Source of the DNA: Thermoplasmata archaeon
GTDB lineage: Archaea; Thermoplasmatota; Thermoplasmata; Lutacidiplasmatales; UBA184
Direction of reading: 5' to 3'
Assembly: GCA_030039995.1 (NCBI GenBank)
Contig: JASHUL010000036.1
Coordinates: 1 to 8,016, forward strand
DNA: 8,016 nt
Numbering within the stretch: the stretch's first letter is position 1; each line of letters starts with the position of its first letter. This document shows positions 1 through 6,536 of this stretch, one piece after another. The translations under genes and the position numbers were made by a program. The notes beneath the pieces are model-generated. The model searched no databases and was not told the origin of the DNA. It saw nothing but the letters and a program-made list of their open reading frames with translations.

Positions 1-533
1 CGCACCGTCGCGAGCGCGTCGCCCGCGTTCTCGGCCGTGAGCCCGCCGGCGAGGACGAACTTGCGGCCCGGGTGCGCGTCGACGATCCGCGCGCAGACCT
101 CCCAGTCGGGCCGCACTCCGCTGCCTCCGGGGACCGGCTGTCCGGCCGCGTCGAGGTGGATCCGGGGGTAATCCTCCGCGGGCGGAACGGTGGGCTCCGG
201 TAGGTTCCCGCCGGGCGGTCCGACCGCGATCGATGGGACGAGGTGGTGGACCTCGAGGAACTCGAGCCCCTCTGGGATCGTTCCGTAGACTTGGATACGG
301 TCGACCCCTACCTCCTCGAACAGACGGTGGACCAGTTCGGCGGAAGGGTCCACGACGACCGCCCACGCCTCGGCCTCCGTCGGGACGTGGTCGATCAACG
401 CGGGGACGCTGTCGATCGGGAGGTTCCGGGGCGACGTCGGGACCTCCACGACGAACCCCGCCGCCCCGCCCGCCGGGACCTCCCGGATCGCCTCGGCGTC
501 CTTGAGCCCGCAGAACTTGACGAACGTCTTCAT
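1..533 (-). CDS. trpF: Phosphoribosylanthranilate isomerase, N-terminal part, cut by window edge
   Basis: It performs the Amadori rearrangement of phosphoribosyl anthranilate, the step between TrpD and TrpC. No bounded reading is needed to see it: translating 533 downward gives 177 residues, open to the window edge. It starts MKTFVKFCGLKD with the catalytic Cys8. SPRNLP is at 34-39, RIQVYG at 79-84, the catalytic Asp128 in RIHLDAAG, a glycine loop PGGSGVRPDW at 135-144 (GGTG in most homologues), and FVLAGGLTAENA near residue 162. The last 25 or so residues, with the second phosphate-binding glycine segment, lie outside the window. The ATG at 531-533 overlaps the trpC stop by 4 bases and has a GGGGAG 6 bases upstream. 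The order trpE-G-D-C-F suggests trpB and trpA come next, beyond the left edge (inference). Confidence 0.95.
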   Translation of the reverse strand, partial: MKTFVKFCGLKDAEAIREVPAGGAAGFVVEVPTSPRNLPIDSVPALIDHVPTEAEAWAVVVDPSAELVHRLFEEVGVDRIQVYGTIPEGLEFLEVHHLVPSIAVGPPGGNLPEPTVPPAEDYPRIHLDAAGQPVPGGSGVRPDWEVCARIVDAHPGRKFVLAGGLTAENAGDALATV

Positions 534-1333
534 GCGCCGCTCCCCGCCGCCCTGCGGTGCAAGGAGCGCAGGAACGCTCCCGGGTCGCTCGCGCGAGCGA
601 CGGCGCTACCGACGAGGATCCCGTCGACCCCGGCGTCCCAGAACCGCCGAGCCTCCCCCGACGATGCGACTCCGCTCAAGCCGAGCAGGGGCCGCCGTTC
701 CCGAGCGGCCTCGAGCGTCGAGGTCGCGACCTCCGGTTCCATCCGGAGGGTGTCGAGGTCGCGGACGTTCACGCCGTGCATGTCCGCCGCCACGTCCGCC
801 GTGCGGCTTAATTCTGACCTCTCGTGGTACTCGAGCAGCACTTCGAGGCCGCGGGCGTGCGCTCCTCGCGCAAGCTCGGCGAGCGGCGTCGTGAGATATC
901 CCTCGGTCTCGAGTCGTGCGATCAGCAGCACTGCGGACGCACCGACTCGGGCCGCGGCATCGAGTTGCACCGGGTCGACGACGAAGTCCTTGAAGAGGAC
1001 GGGTCGAGAGGTCGCGTTCGCGACGTCCCGCACGTCGGTCAATGAGCCTTCGAAGCGGGGCGTCGACGCGAGACACGAGTACCCCGAGACGCCACCGGGC
1101 TCCGCCCTTCGGACGAATTCGTCCGCCGAGAATGTGGGCAACGCCGGGGCCGTGGACCCCGGGGAGACTCGTTTGAACTCGACCAACAGAGCTCCGGGAC
1201 CCCCCGCCTCCTGGATCGCCTGTCGCAACCCGCGCCGGGCGATGGTCGGCGAGGGGGCTGGAAGGCCCGCGAGGTAGCCCGGCTGGGAGACGACCTTCTT
1301 CGTCTCCTCCACCATCTGCGACAGAAAACCCAT
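530..1333 (-). CDS. trpC: Indole-3-glycerol-phosphate synthase
   Basis: It closes the indole ring, converting carboxyphenylamino-deoxyribulose phosphate to indole-3-glycerol phosphate. The protein has 267 residues in a single TIM barrel, not fused to TrpF. Expected active-site residues are Glu52 and Lys54 in VEFKRVSP, Lys115 in LFKDFVVD, Glu168 in EVLLEYH and Asn189 in HGVNVRDL. The phosphate-binding end reads DGILVGSAV near residue 240. The oddity is GLSGV at 218-222 where most homologues have ESGI or SESGI: the Glu equivalent to Glu210 of the Sulfolobus enzyme is Leu219, followed by the conserved Ser. The start is the ATG at 1331-1333, directly after a consensus AGGAGG and 2 bases beyond the trpD stop, the only non-overlapping junction here. 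The open frame upstream to 1657 is a shadow of trpD. The TGA at 530-532 overlaps the trpF start. Confidence 0.94.
   Translation of the reverse strand: MGFLSQMVEETKKVVSQPGYLAGLPAPSPTIARRGLRQAIQEAGGPGALLVEFKRVSPGSTAPALPTFSADEFVRRAEPGGVSGYSCLASTPRFEGSLTDVRDVANATSRPVLFKDFVVDPVQLDAAARVGASAVLLIARLETEGYLTTPLAELARGAHARGLEVLLEYHERSELSRTADVAADMHGVNVRDLDTLRMEPEVATSTLEAARERRPLLGLSGVASSGEARRFWDAGVDGILVGSAVARASDPGAFLRSLHRRAAGSGA
540..545 (-). promoter_or_regulatory. Probable Shine-Dalgarno site for trpF (GGGGAG)
   Basis: GGGGAG on the minus strand lies 6 bases before the trpF ATG inside the end of trpC. The match is partial and the region is GC-rich, so chance is possible. Confidence 0.5.
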
Positions 1334-1335
1334 CG

Positions 1336-2367
1336 TCAGGCCTCCTGGCTCCGGGGAAATCGACGGGCGAGGAGGCGTAGTTCGGCGAGCAGCTGTTCGG
1401 CCGCGCCGGAGTCGAGGGCCTGTCGCGCGCGATCGACGCCGGCGGCGATGCTCGTGCTTACCCCGCCCGCCCAGAGCGCGGCCCCGCTCGTCAGCAGCAC
1501 CGCTCCTCGGCGGGCCCCTCCGCCGCCCGCCAGGAGCCGCTCGGTCTCTTCGGCGGCGGCGGGGGGTGGGAGCTCGGCCCAGGAACCGTTCCGGTCGTCC
1601 GCCTCCAGAACCCGCTCCGGGTGAACTCGTCGCCGTCGCACCCCGGCCGGGCTCCAAAAGAACGCCGTCGAGCCCCGCCGGGGAGAGAACTCATCGCAGC
1701 CTTCGTCCGACGTCACGGCGACCCCATGATGGACGCCGAGACGAGCGAGGATCCACGCGGTGGCGCGCGCGGTCGGGACGTCCACGGCTCCGGTCACTTG
1801 GACGCCGACGCGCGCCGGATTCGAGAGCGGTCCGAGCCGGTTGAAGATCGTCGGGATCCCGAGGCGCTGTCGGACCTCCGCCACCGCCCGAGTCGCGGGG
1901 TGGAACAGCGGCGCATGGAGGAACGCGATGCCGTACCGTCGGTACGACTCGCGAGCGAACGGGATCGATGTTGCGATCGGGAGCCCGAGGGCCGCCAAGA
2001 GGTCGCTCGAGCCGCACACACGGCGGCTGCGGTTCCCATGCTTGACGACGGGCAGGCCGGCCGCCCGCGCGACCAAGGCGCTCACGGTCGACACGTTGAA
2101 CGACGGACGGGCCGCCCCGCCCGAGCCGCAGAGGTCGACCGCCCGGTTGCGGTGCGAGATCGGGAACGGGGTCGCCCGAGCGCGCATCTCCCGAGCGAAC
2201 TCCACCAGCTCCTCGGGTCGGTCCCCCCGCGCGCGCAGGGCCACCAGGATCGCAGCCCGATCGACGTCGGAGGAGTTGGAGGACAAGAGGGCCTCCAACG
2301 TCGCGCGCGCATCGCCCCGGCGCAGTCGTTCGGGCTGCGTCAGCCGTGCGAGCATCGGGGTCGTCAT
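1336..2367 (-). CDS. trpD: Anthranilate phosphoribosyltransferase, with altered PRPP-binding loops
   Basis: It joins anthranilate to PRPP to give phosphoribosyl anthranilate. The protein has 343 residues, usual for the family, with the small N-terminal helical domain at about 1-70. Conserved blocks are FNVST at 90-94, KHGNR at 109-113, AFLHAPLFHPA at 148-158, the Arg of VRQRLG at 166, TIFNRLGPLSNPA at 173-185 and the Mg-binding pair Asp225-Glu226 in CDEFSP. Deviations: the usual GTGGD is GSGGA at 81-85, and the usual SVSSKSGSSD-type loop after KHGNR is one residue shorter and reads SRRVCGSSD at 114-122. The Arg of the common LGxRTIFN is Pro172. The DNA reads through in frame with no sign of a sequencing error. 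The start ATG at 2365-2367 overlaps the trpG stop; a second in-frame Met is at codon 5. The upstream open frame to 3174 is a shadow of trpG and trpE. Identity is sure; full activity is less so. Confidence 0.93.
   Translation of the reverse strand: MTTPMLARLTQPERLRRGDARATLEALLSSNSSDVDRAAILVALRARGDRPEELVEFAREMRARATPFPISHRNRAVDLCGSGGAARPSFNVSTVSALVARAAGLPVVKHGNRSRRVCGSSDLLAALGLPIATSIPFARESYRRYGIAFLHAPLFHPATRAVAEVRQRLGIPTIFNRLGPLSNPARVGVQVTGAVDVPTARATAWILARLGVHHGVAVTSDEGCDEFSPRRGSTAFFWSPAGVRRRRVHPERVLEADDRNGSWAELPPPAAAEETERLLAGGGGARRGAVLLTSGAALWAGGVSTSIAAGVDRARQALDSGAAEQLLAELRLLARRFPRSQEA
1341..1346 (-). promoter_or_regulatory. Consensus Shine-Dalgarno site for trpC (AGGAGG)
   Basis: On the minus strand AGGAGG lies 7 bases before the trpC ATG, inside the last codons of trpD. 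It fixes the trpC start. This is the best ribosome site in the window and occurs at the only junction without a stop/start overlap, which fits direct ribosome loading at trpC. Confidence 0.8.
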
Positions 2368-2945
2368 CGGCGGGCGCCTCGGAGGAAGTTCCGCAGGAGC
2401 GCATTTCCCGAGTGGGTGAGGTACGACTCGGGGTGGAACTGCACCGACTCCACCGGCCGGGAGCGGTGTCGGAGTCCCATCACCTCGCCGGAGGAGCTCC
2501 GAGCCGAAACCTCGAGGCACGGTGGGACGCTCGTCGGGTCGACGACCAGCGAGTGGTACCGAGCGCCGGCGAACGGGTTCGGTAGGCCCGCAAAGACTCC
2601 CTTCCCATCGTGACGGACCTCCGTGGTCTCGCCGTGGACCGGCGCGCGGGCGCGCACGACGCGGGCGCCGTAAAAGTCGCCGACCAACTGATGCCCGAGG
2701 CAGACGCCCAGGAACGACCGCTCGCGGTCCCAGTTTCTCAACAACTGTCGCGCGAGGCGGGTCATGCGTCGGTCTCGGGGATGCCCCGGACCGGGGGAAA
2801 GAACGACCACGTCCGGGTCGAAACTCCGGGCGTTCTCGAACGATGCGGTCGCCCTCAGGCAGGCGACCTCGGCTCCGTCCGAGGCGAGCGACTGCTCGAT
2901 GTTGTGCACGAACGAGTCCTCGTGATCGACCAGGAGTACCTTCAT
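2364..2945 (-). CDS. trpG: Anthranilate synthase component II (glutamine amidotransferase)
   Basis: This is a class I glutamine amidotransferase that hydrolyses glutamine and channels ammonia to TrpE. The protein has 193 residues, the normal length of a stand-alone TrpG. It begins MKVLLVDHEDSFVHN, and the oxyanion-hole segment SPGPGHP is at 50-56. The catalytic triad is complete: Cys82 in GVCLGHQ, and His171 and Glu173 in QFHPES. RYHSLVV is at 129-135 and the end has the family GNALLRNFL. The start ATG at 2943-2945 is fixed by the conserved first strand, by the 4-base overlap with trpE, and by a GGAGG 6 bases upstream; the longer open frame to 3158 only shadows trpE. PabA is closely related and some organisms share one protein between the two roles, but the trpE-trpG-trpD order supports tryptophan synthesis. 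Nothing looks degraded. Confidence 0.95.
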   Translation of the reverse strand: MKVLLVDHEDSFVHNIEQSLASDGAEVACLRATASFENARSFDPDVVVLSPGPGHPRDRRMTRLARQLLRNWDRERSFLGVCLGHQLVGDFYGARVVRARAPVHGETTEVRHDGKGVFAGLPNPFAGARYHSLVVDPTSVPPCLEVSARSSSGEVMGLRHRSRPVESVQFHPESYLTHSGNALLRNFLRGARR

Positions 2946-4141
2946 CCCGCGCCTCCGACCAGCGACGCTTCGACCTGCCCGAGCTTCGTGAGGGTCTCCT
3001 CGAACTCCCTCCGGGGCTCCGAACGATGGACGACGCCCGCCCCGGCCGCCGTGTAGAGCCGGTTCCCGGCGGCGAACGCGGTGCGGATGGCCAGGGCCCA
3101 GGTGGCGCGTCCGCCGGCCTCCACGAGCCCGACCGACCCGGCGTACGGGCCGCGCCACGTGCGCTCCTCCGCACGGAGCAGTTCGGTGGCCCGGATCTTC
3201 GGAGCCCCGACGACGGTGCCCGCCGGGAACGCGGCGCCGAGCGCCCGCCAGGCGTCGACCCCCGGCCGGAGACGGGCGGCGACCCGGGTCACCAGGTGGT
3301 CGAGTCGCGCGTACCGCTCCAATCGCTCGGTCGAGAGCAGCCGGACCGAACCGGCGGTCGCGATCGCCCCCAGGTCGTTGCGAGCGAGGTCGACCAGCAT
3401 CCGGTGTTCCGAGAGCTCCTTCGGGTCGACCGCCAGCGGCGCGCGACCGGCGCGGGCGCGGCCCCGGGGGATCGTCCCGGCGATCGGGTTCACGAACGCG
3501 TTCCGGCCGACGACCTCGACGACCGACTCCGGTGTCGCCCCGACGATCTCGCGGTCGCCGAATCGGAGGTAGTAGAAGAACGCGTACCGCTCCGAGGCGC
3601 GGAGCCGGCCCGCGCGAGCGAGGAGGTCGGTCGGACGCGACCAGCTGCGACGGTGGGCAAGAACGACCTGGTACGCCTCGCCGCTCCGGATCGCCTCCAC
3701 GAGCCGTCGTACGCCGCGCCCGTACCGTGCGAGCGTCATCGAGTCGGCGAGAGGACGGAGCAGCGGAGCGGGCCGACTCGATCGCGTGGGGTGGGACCGA
3801 GGTGGGACCGTGCGCCGGTGCGGTCGGCGGACCAGGGCAAACTCGCCCAGCGGGAACGGTGCACCGGCGGGAAAGCGAGCGAGCCTCGGTTCGAACAGAC
3901 CCACGGCGTCGAATCCGAGATACCCCAGGACCGCGCGTCCCCGGCCGTCCGCGACGAAGCGGTCCGCCCGTCGCGCCTCGTCCTCGGGTTCGCTCGAACG
4001 GGAGATCGTCCGCACCTCATCGGCCCCCGCGAACCAGAGCGCGCGACCGGCACCCCGGCCGTCCCGGGGCGCGGCCTCGAAGTACCCCACGACGTCGTGC
4101 CCTCCGGCGGCCGTGGCGAACTCCGCCCACGGGTCGGTCAT
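2942..4141 (-). CDS. trpE: Anthranilate synthase component I
   Basis: It makes anthranilate and pyruvate from chorismate using ammonia delivered by TrpG, the first committed step to tryptophan. The protein has 399 residues, at the short end for TrpE and similar to small archaeal forms. The chorismate-binding domain fills about residues 135-395. PIAGTIPRG is at 219-227, KELSEHRMLVDLARND at 241-256, His282 lies in LDHLV, FPAGTVVGAPKIRA is at 305-318, followed by YAGSVGL and a GAGVVHRSEPRREFEE segment near the C terminus. Ala221 in PIAGT favours anthranilate synthase over PabB, which usually has Lys there. Adjacent trpG and trpD support this. The N-terminal domain is weakly conserved: the usual LLES tryptophan element looks like YFEA (20-23), and the NPSPYMF element is SERYAFF (183-189). 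The start ATG at 4139-4141 overlaps the kinase stop by 4 bases with a GGAG just upstream. Confidence 0.95.
   Translation of the reverse strand: MTDPWAEFATAAGGHDVVGYFEAAPRDGRGAGRALWFAGADEVRTISRSSEPEDEARRADRFVADGRGRAVLGYLGFDAVGLFEPRLARFPAGAPFPLGEFALVRRPHRRTVPPRSHPTRSSRPAPLLRPLADSMTLARYGRGVRRLVEAIRSGEAYQVVLAHRRSWSRPTDLLARAGRLRASERYAFFYYLRFGDREIVGATPESVVEVVGRNAFVNPIAGTIPRGRARAGRAPLAVDPKELSEHRMLVDLARNDLGAIATAGSVRLLSTERLERYARLDHLVTRVAARLRPGVDAWRALGAAFPAGTVVGAPKIRATELLRAEERTWRGPYAGSVGLVEAGGRATWALAIRTAFAAGNRLYTAAGAGVVHRSEPRREFEETLTKLGQVEASLVGGAG
2952..2956 (-). promoter_or_regulatory. Shine-Dalgarno site for trpG (GGAGG)
   Basis: GGAGG on the minus strand lies 6 bases before the trpG ATG, inside the final codons of trpE. 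It supports the 193-residue trpG start over the longer open frame upstream. Confidence 0.7.
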
Positions 4142-5457
4142 GTTGGCTCCGGCGGGATCAGCGCCCGGTGGAGCTCGCGCAACACGCGCGAGCCGCGCGC
4201 GAGTGGGACCGCGATCGAGAGCGCACGGGGCGTCGCGCTGAACCCTTCGGCGCCGGCGACCACGCTCTCGGGGATCGTCGCCAGGTCGTCGAGCACCCCG
4301 TCACCGATCGCGGTGACGATCGCGACACGGTACGGTCCGTCGAGCATCGCCGCCGCATCCCGTGTCACCGGCGCGAGGGCGCGGATGGCAGGCACGACCT
4401 GATGCGGGTCGAGGACGAGACAGAGGAGGGCCGAGGACGTGTAGAGCTGGACCAAGTTGACCCGATGGGCCGACAGCCGCTCGGAGACCTCGGCGACGAT
4501 CCCAGGACGTTGTCGCCCGCCCGGAACCCGGAGTCGGAGCAGCCGCAGCGGCCGCAGGATCGTGAGCGCGCGATTACGGCGGCCGGGACGCGGGGGCGAG
4601 ATCGTCGTAACGACCGCCGGGTCGTCCAGCGACCGAACTCGGAGCGTGATCCCGTGCGCGCGGGCCGGTTCGATCGTCAGGGGGTGCAGAACCCGGGCTC
4701 CGAACTGCGCGAGTTCCTCGGCCTCCTCGTACGACAGCTCGGGTATCGGGCGTGCGTCCGCGACTTCCCGAGGGTCCGCCGACAGGACCGCTACGTGACG
4801 CTTGACGAGTTCCACCCGCGACGCTCCGAGCAGCGCTCCGATGGCCGCCGCCGCATAGTCCGAGCCACCTCGGCCGAGCGTCGCGACCCGACCCTCGAGG
4901 CTTCGCCCGAAATAGCCCGTCACGACCGGGAGCCGTCCCCGCGCGAGCAGCCGATGGAGGCCCCGGCGAACGGCCGGGCCGGAACGGTCGAGGAGAATGC
5001 AGGACGCGCCGTAGGCGTTGTCGGTGATCAGGCCGAGATGGTCCGCCTCGACCGGCGTCCCCGGGACGCCGAGCTCGCCCAAACGTGCGGACAGCCAGTG
5101 GACCGCGAGCCGTTCCCCCTGACTCAATACGCGGTCCGCGAGCGGTGCGTCGCGGCCGGGGGTACGCTCGACCTCGCTCAACAGACGCGCCAGGCGGTGC
5201 AGATGCCGACGGCCCGCGAGGGGGAGACCCGGGTGGCGTCGCTCGATCTCTTCCAGGATCGCCCGATGCCGCGGACGCGACCGGGGGCGCTGGAGGGCGT
5301 CGGTGAGCAGGTCGGTCACTCCGTCGCGCGCGGAGGCGACGACGACCACCGGGACCCCGGCCGCTTCGATGGCGCGGATGTCGGCGGCGACGCGCCCCGG
5401 GTCCTCGAGCGACGCTCCGCCGAATTTCAGCACGACCGGAGCGCGCGCTCGGGTCAT
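4138..5457 (-). CDS. Aspartate kinase with C-terminal ACT domains, divergent nucleotide site
   Basis: It is predicted to phosphorylate L-aspartate with ATP, supplying the adjacent Asd. The protein has 439 residues. The kinase domain (about 1-290) shows KFGGAS at 11-16, SARDGVTDLL at 42-51, SQGERLA at 112-118, ITDNAYG at 144-150, GRGGSDY at 195-201, SADPREV at 226-232, ELSYEEAEELAQFGARVLHP at 240-259. An ACT domain with PGIVAEVSERL starts near 300, and a shorter second ACT-like unit runs from 376 to the end. Oddities: the W-T-D-V-x-G segment before the DPR motif is replaced by VKRHVAV (218-224), and the Lys of FGAKVLHP is Arg255. In the E. coli enzyme as I recall it, these residues hold the nucleotide. 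The start ATG at 5455-5457 overlaps the asd stop, and KFGG begins ten residues later as is usual; the open frame upstream to 6258 is only a shadow of asd. I leave the symbol blank because lysC, thrA-type and archaeal ask names cannot be separated here. Confidence 0.9.
   Translation of the reverse strand: MTRARAPVVLKFGGASLEDPGRVAADIRAIEAAGVPVVVVASARDGVTDLLTDALQRPRSRPRHRAILEEIERRHPGLPLAGRRHLHRLARLLSEVERTPGRDAPLADRVLSQGERLAVHWLSARLGELGVPGTPVEADHLGLITDNAYGASCILLDRSGPAVRRGLHRLLARGRLPVVTGYFGRSLEGRVATLGRGGSDYAAAAIGALLGASRVELVKRHVAVLSADPREVADARPIPELSYEEAEELAQFGARVLHPLTIEPARAHGITLRVRSLDDPAVVTTISPPRPGRRNRALTILRPLRLLRLRVPGGRQRPGIVAEVSERLSAHRVNLVQLYTSSALLCLVLDPHQVVPAIRALAPVTRDAAAMLDGPYRVAIVTAIGDGVLDDLATIPESVVAGAEGFSATPRALSIAVPLARGSRVLRELHRALIPPEPT
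4147..4150 (-). promoter_or_regulatory. Probable Shine-Dalgarno site for trpE (GGAG)
   Basis: GGAG on the minus strand lies 5 bases before the trpE ATG within the last codons of the aspartate kinase. It is a short match but correctly placed, and it supports the overlapping start. Confidence 0.5.
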
Positions 5458-6536
5458 CGGAGCCCCCGGGGCCGGGAGGTGAGCAGCCCCTCGTCGAGCG
5501 CTAGCTCCGCGTTGAGTACGGAGGCGCCCGCGCCGCCCCGCACGGCGTTGTGCGACAGCAGGAAGAAGCGGAGGAACGGAGGGTCCCATCGGATACGTCC
5601 GACGACCACCGCCATCCCTCGGGCCCGAGCCGGGCTGCCGGCCCATCGGTCCCGCACGGGCTGGGGCCGGTCGGCTTCTCGGCGAAGCTCGATCGGTGGG
5701 TGGGGCGCCGACGGGAGCGCACGGCCGCGAAGTGGGTCGAACGACCGGAACGCCCGGCGGATCGCGTCCAGCGAGGGGCGGCGGGACGCGTCGACCGTGA
5801 CCGCCTCGAGGTGCCCTTCGCGGGTCCCCACGCGGGCGCAGTGAACGACGAACGGAACGGGAAGTGGCGCGACCCGGGATCCACGACGGCGCCCGAGGAT
5901 CCGGGACGCCTCCCGAGCGACCTTCTCCTCCTCCTCCTCGACGAACGGGACGACGTTGTCCGTGATCGCGAGGGACGGAATGCCCGGATAGCCGGCTCCC
6001 GAGAGGGATTGGTACGTCGTGACGTGAACCGCCCGGGGCGCCAGCAGCGGGACCAGCGGGGCGAGCCCGACCACCAGACCCGTCGCCGAACAGTTCGGGT
6101 TCGCCACGAGCGGGCCCTGACCCGAGCGACGGCGGGAGGCGAGCCGTAGATGGTCCGCGTTCACCTCCGGCACGAGCAGCGGGACTCCCGGGTCCATCCG
6201 GTGGTCCGCCGCATTGGTGAAGACCGCGAAACCGCGACGCGCGAGTTCCGTCTCCCACCGCCCGGCCGAGCCCGACGGGAGCGCCGAGAAGACGACGCGG
6301 ACACGCTGGCGGCGGAGGTCCGGGATGCCGAGCGGCTTCAGCCGCCGTCGCGCGAGCTCCGCGGGTGGGGCTTCGGTGAGCTGCCAGACTTCCTCGAGAC
6401 GCCGACCCGACGAACGCTCGCCCGACCCGAGCGCGACAAGCTCGAACGAAGGATGGTCGGCGAGCATCCGGGCGAAATGCTGGCCCACGTACCCGCTCGC
6501 GCCGAGGACCGCGACGGGGAGCCGCGGGTCGCTCAC
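5454..6536 (-). CDS. asd: Aspartate-semialdehyde dehydrogenase, archaeal/fungal type
   Basis: It reduces aspartyl phosphate to L-aspartate 4-semialdehyde with NADPH. The protein has 360 residues, typical of the archaeal/fungal subfamily. The Rossmann motif GASGYVG is at residues 12-18, the catalytic Cys149 lies in NPNCSATG, QSLSGAGYPG is at 176-185, a Glu run (EEEEEK) is at 200-205, and the catalytic His242 lies in REGH preceded by an Arg at 235. The C-terminal RGGAGASVLNAEL block matches the family consensus. The start is GTG at 6534-6536, chosen because the nucleotide-binding strand begins eight residues later and because it overlaps the aroC stop (GTGA). A GGAGG lies 9 bases upstream. The next gene is the aspartate kinase that makes its substrate. 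Its place between aroC and trpE is unexpected for threonine/methionine synthesis and suggests that aspartate semialdehyde feeds aromatic synthesis (inference). Confidence 0.95.
   Translation of the reverse strand: MSDPRLPVAVLGASGYVGQHFARMLADHPSFELVALGSGERSSGRRLEEVWQLTEAPPAELARRRLKPLGIPDLRRQRVRVVFSALPSGSAGRWETELARRGFAVFTNAADHRMDPGVPLLVPEVNADHLRLASRRRSGQGPLVANPNCSATGLVVGLAPLVPLLAPRAVHVTTYQSLSGAGYPGIPSLAITDNVVPFVEEEEEKVAREASRILGRRRGSRVAPLPVPFVVHCARVGTREGHLEAVTVDASRRPSLDAIRRAFRSFDPLRGRALPSAPHPPIELRREADRPQPVRDRWAGSPARARGMAVVVGRIRWDPPFLRFFLLSHNAVRGGAGASVLNAELALDEGLLTSRPRGLR

Noticed and set aside
2368..3174. A 269-codon N-terminal extension of trpD, and a shorter one of trpC (1334-1657)
   Set aside because: Both are readings of upstream genes in another frame. 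Overlap and Shine-Dalgarno evidence place the starts at 2367 and 1333.
2364..4141. PabB/PabA (aminodeoxychorismate synthase) as an alternative for trpE/trpG
   Set aside because: The PIAGT motif has Ala where PabB usually has Lys, and the genes are directly followed by trpD, trpC and trpF. A shared amidotransferase role for TrpG remains possible.
2522..4402. A 626-codon plus-strand open frame opposite trpG and trpE
   Set aside because: It has the same GC-driven character, no recognisable domain, and spans three real genes on the other strand.
3532..5844. A 770-codon open frame on the plus strand, opposite the kinase and asd
   Set aside because: It is Arg/Pro-rich and low in complexity, shows no family motif, and lies antisense to two well-recognised enzymes. 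Long antisense frames are expected when codon third positions are almost all G or C.
5458..6258. A 267-codon N-terminal extension of the aspartate kinase
   Set aside because: The extension is out-of-frame asd sequence with no domain. The ATG at 5457 is followed directly by the conserved KFGG strand and overlaps the asd stop.
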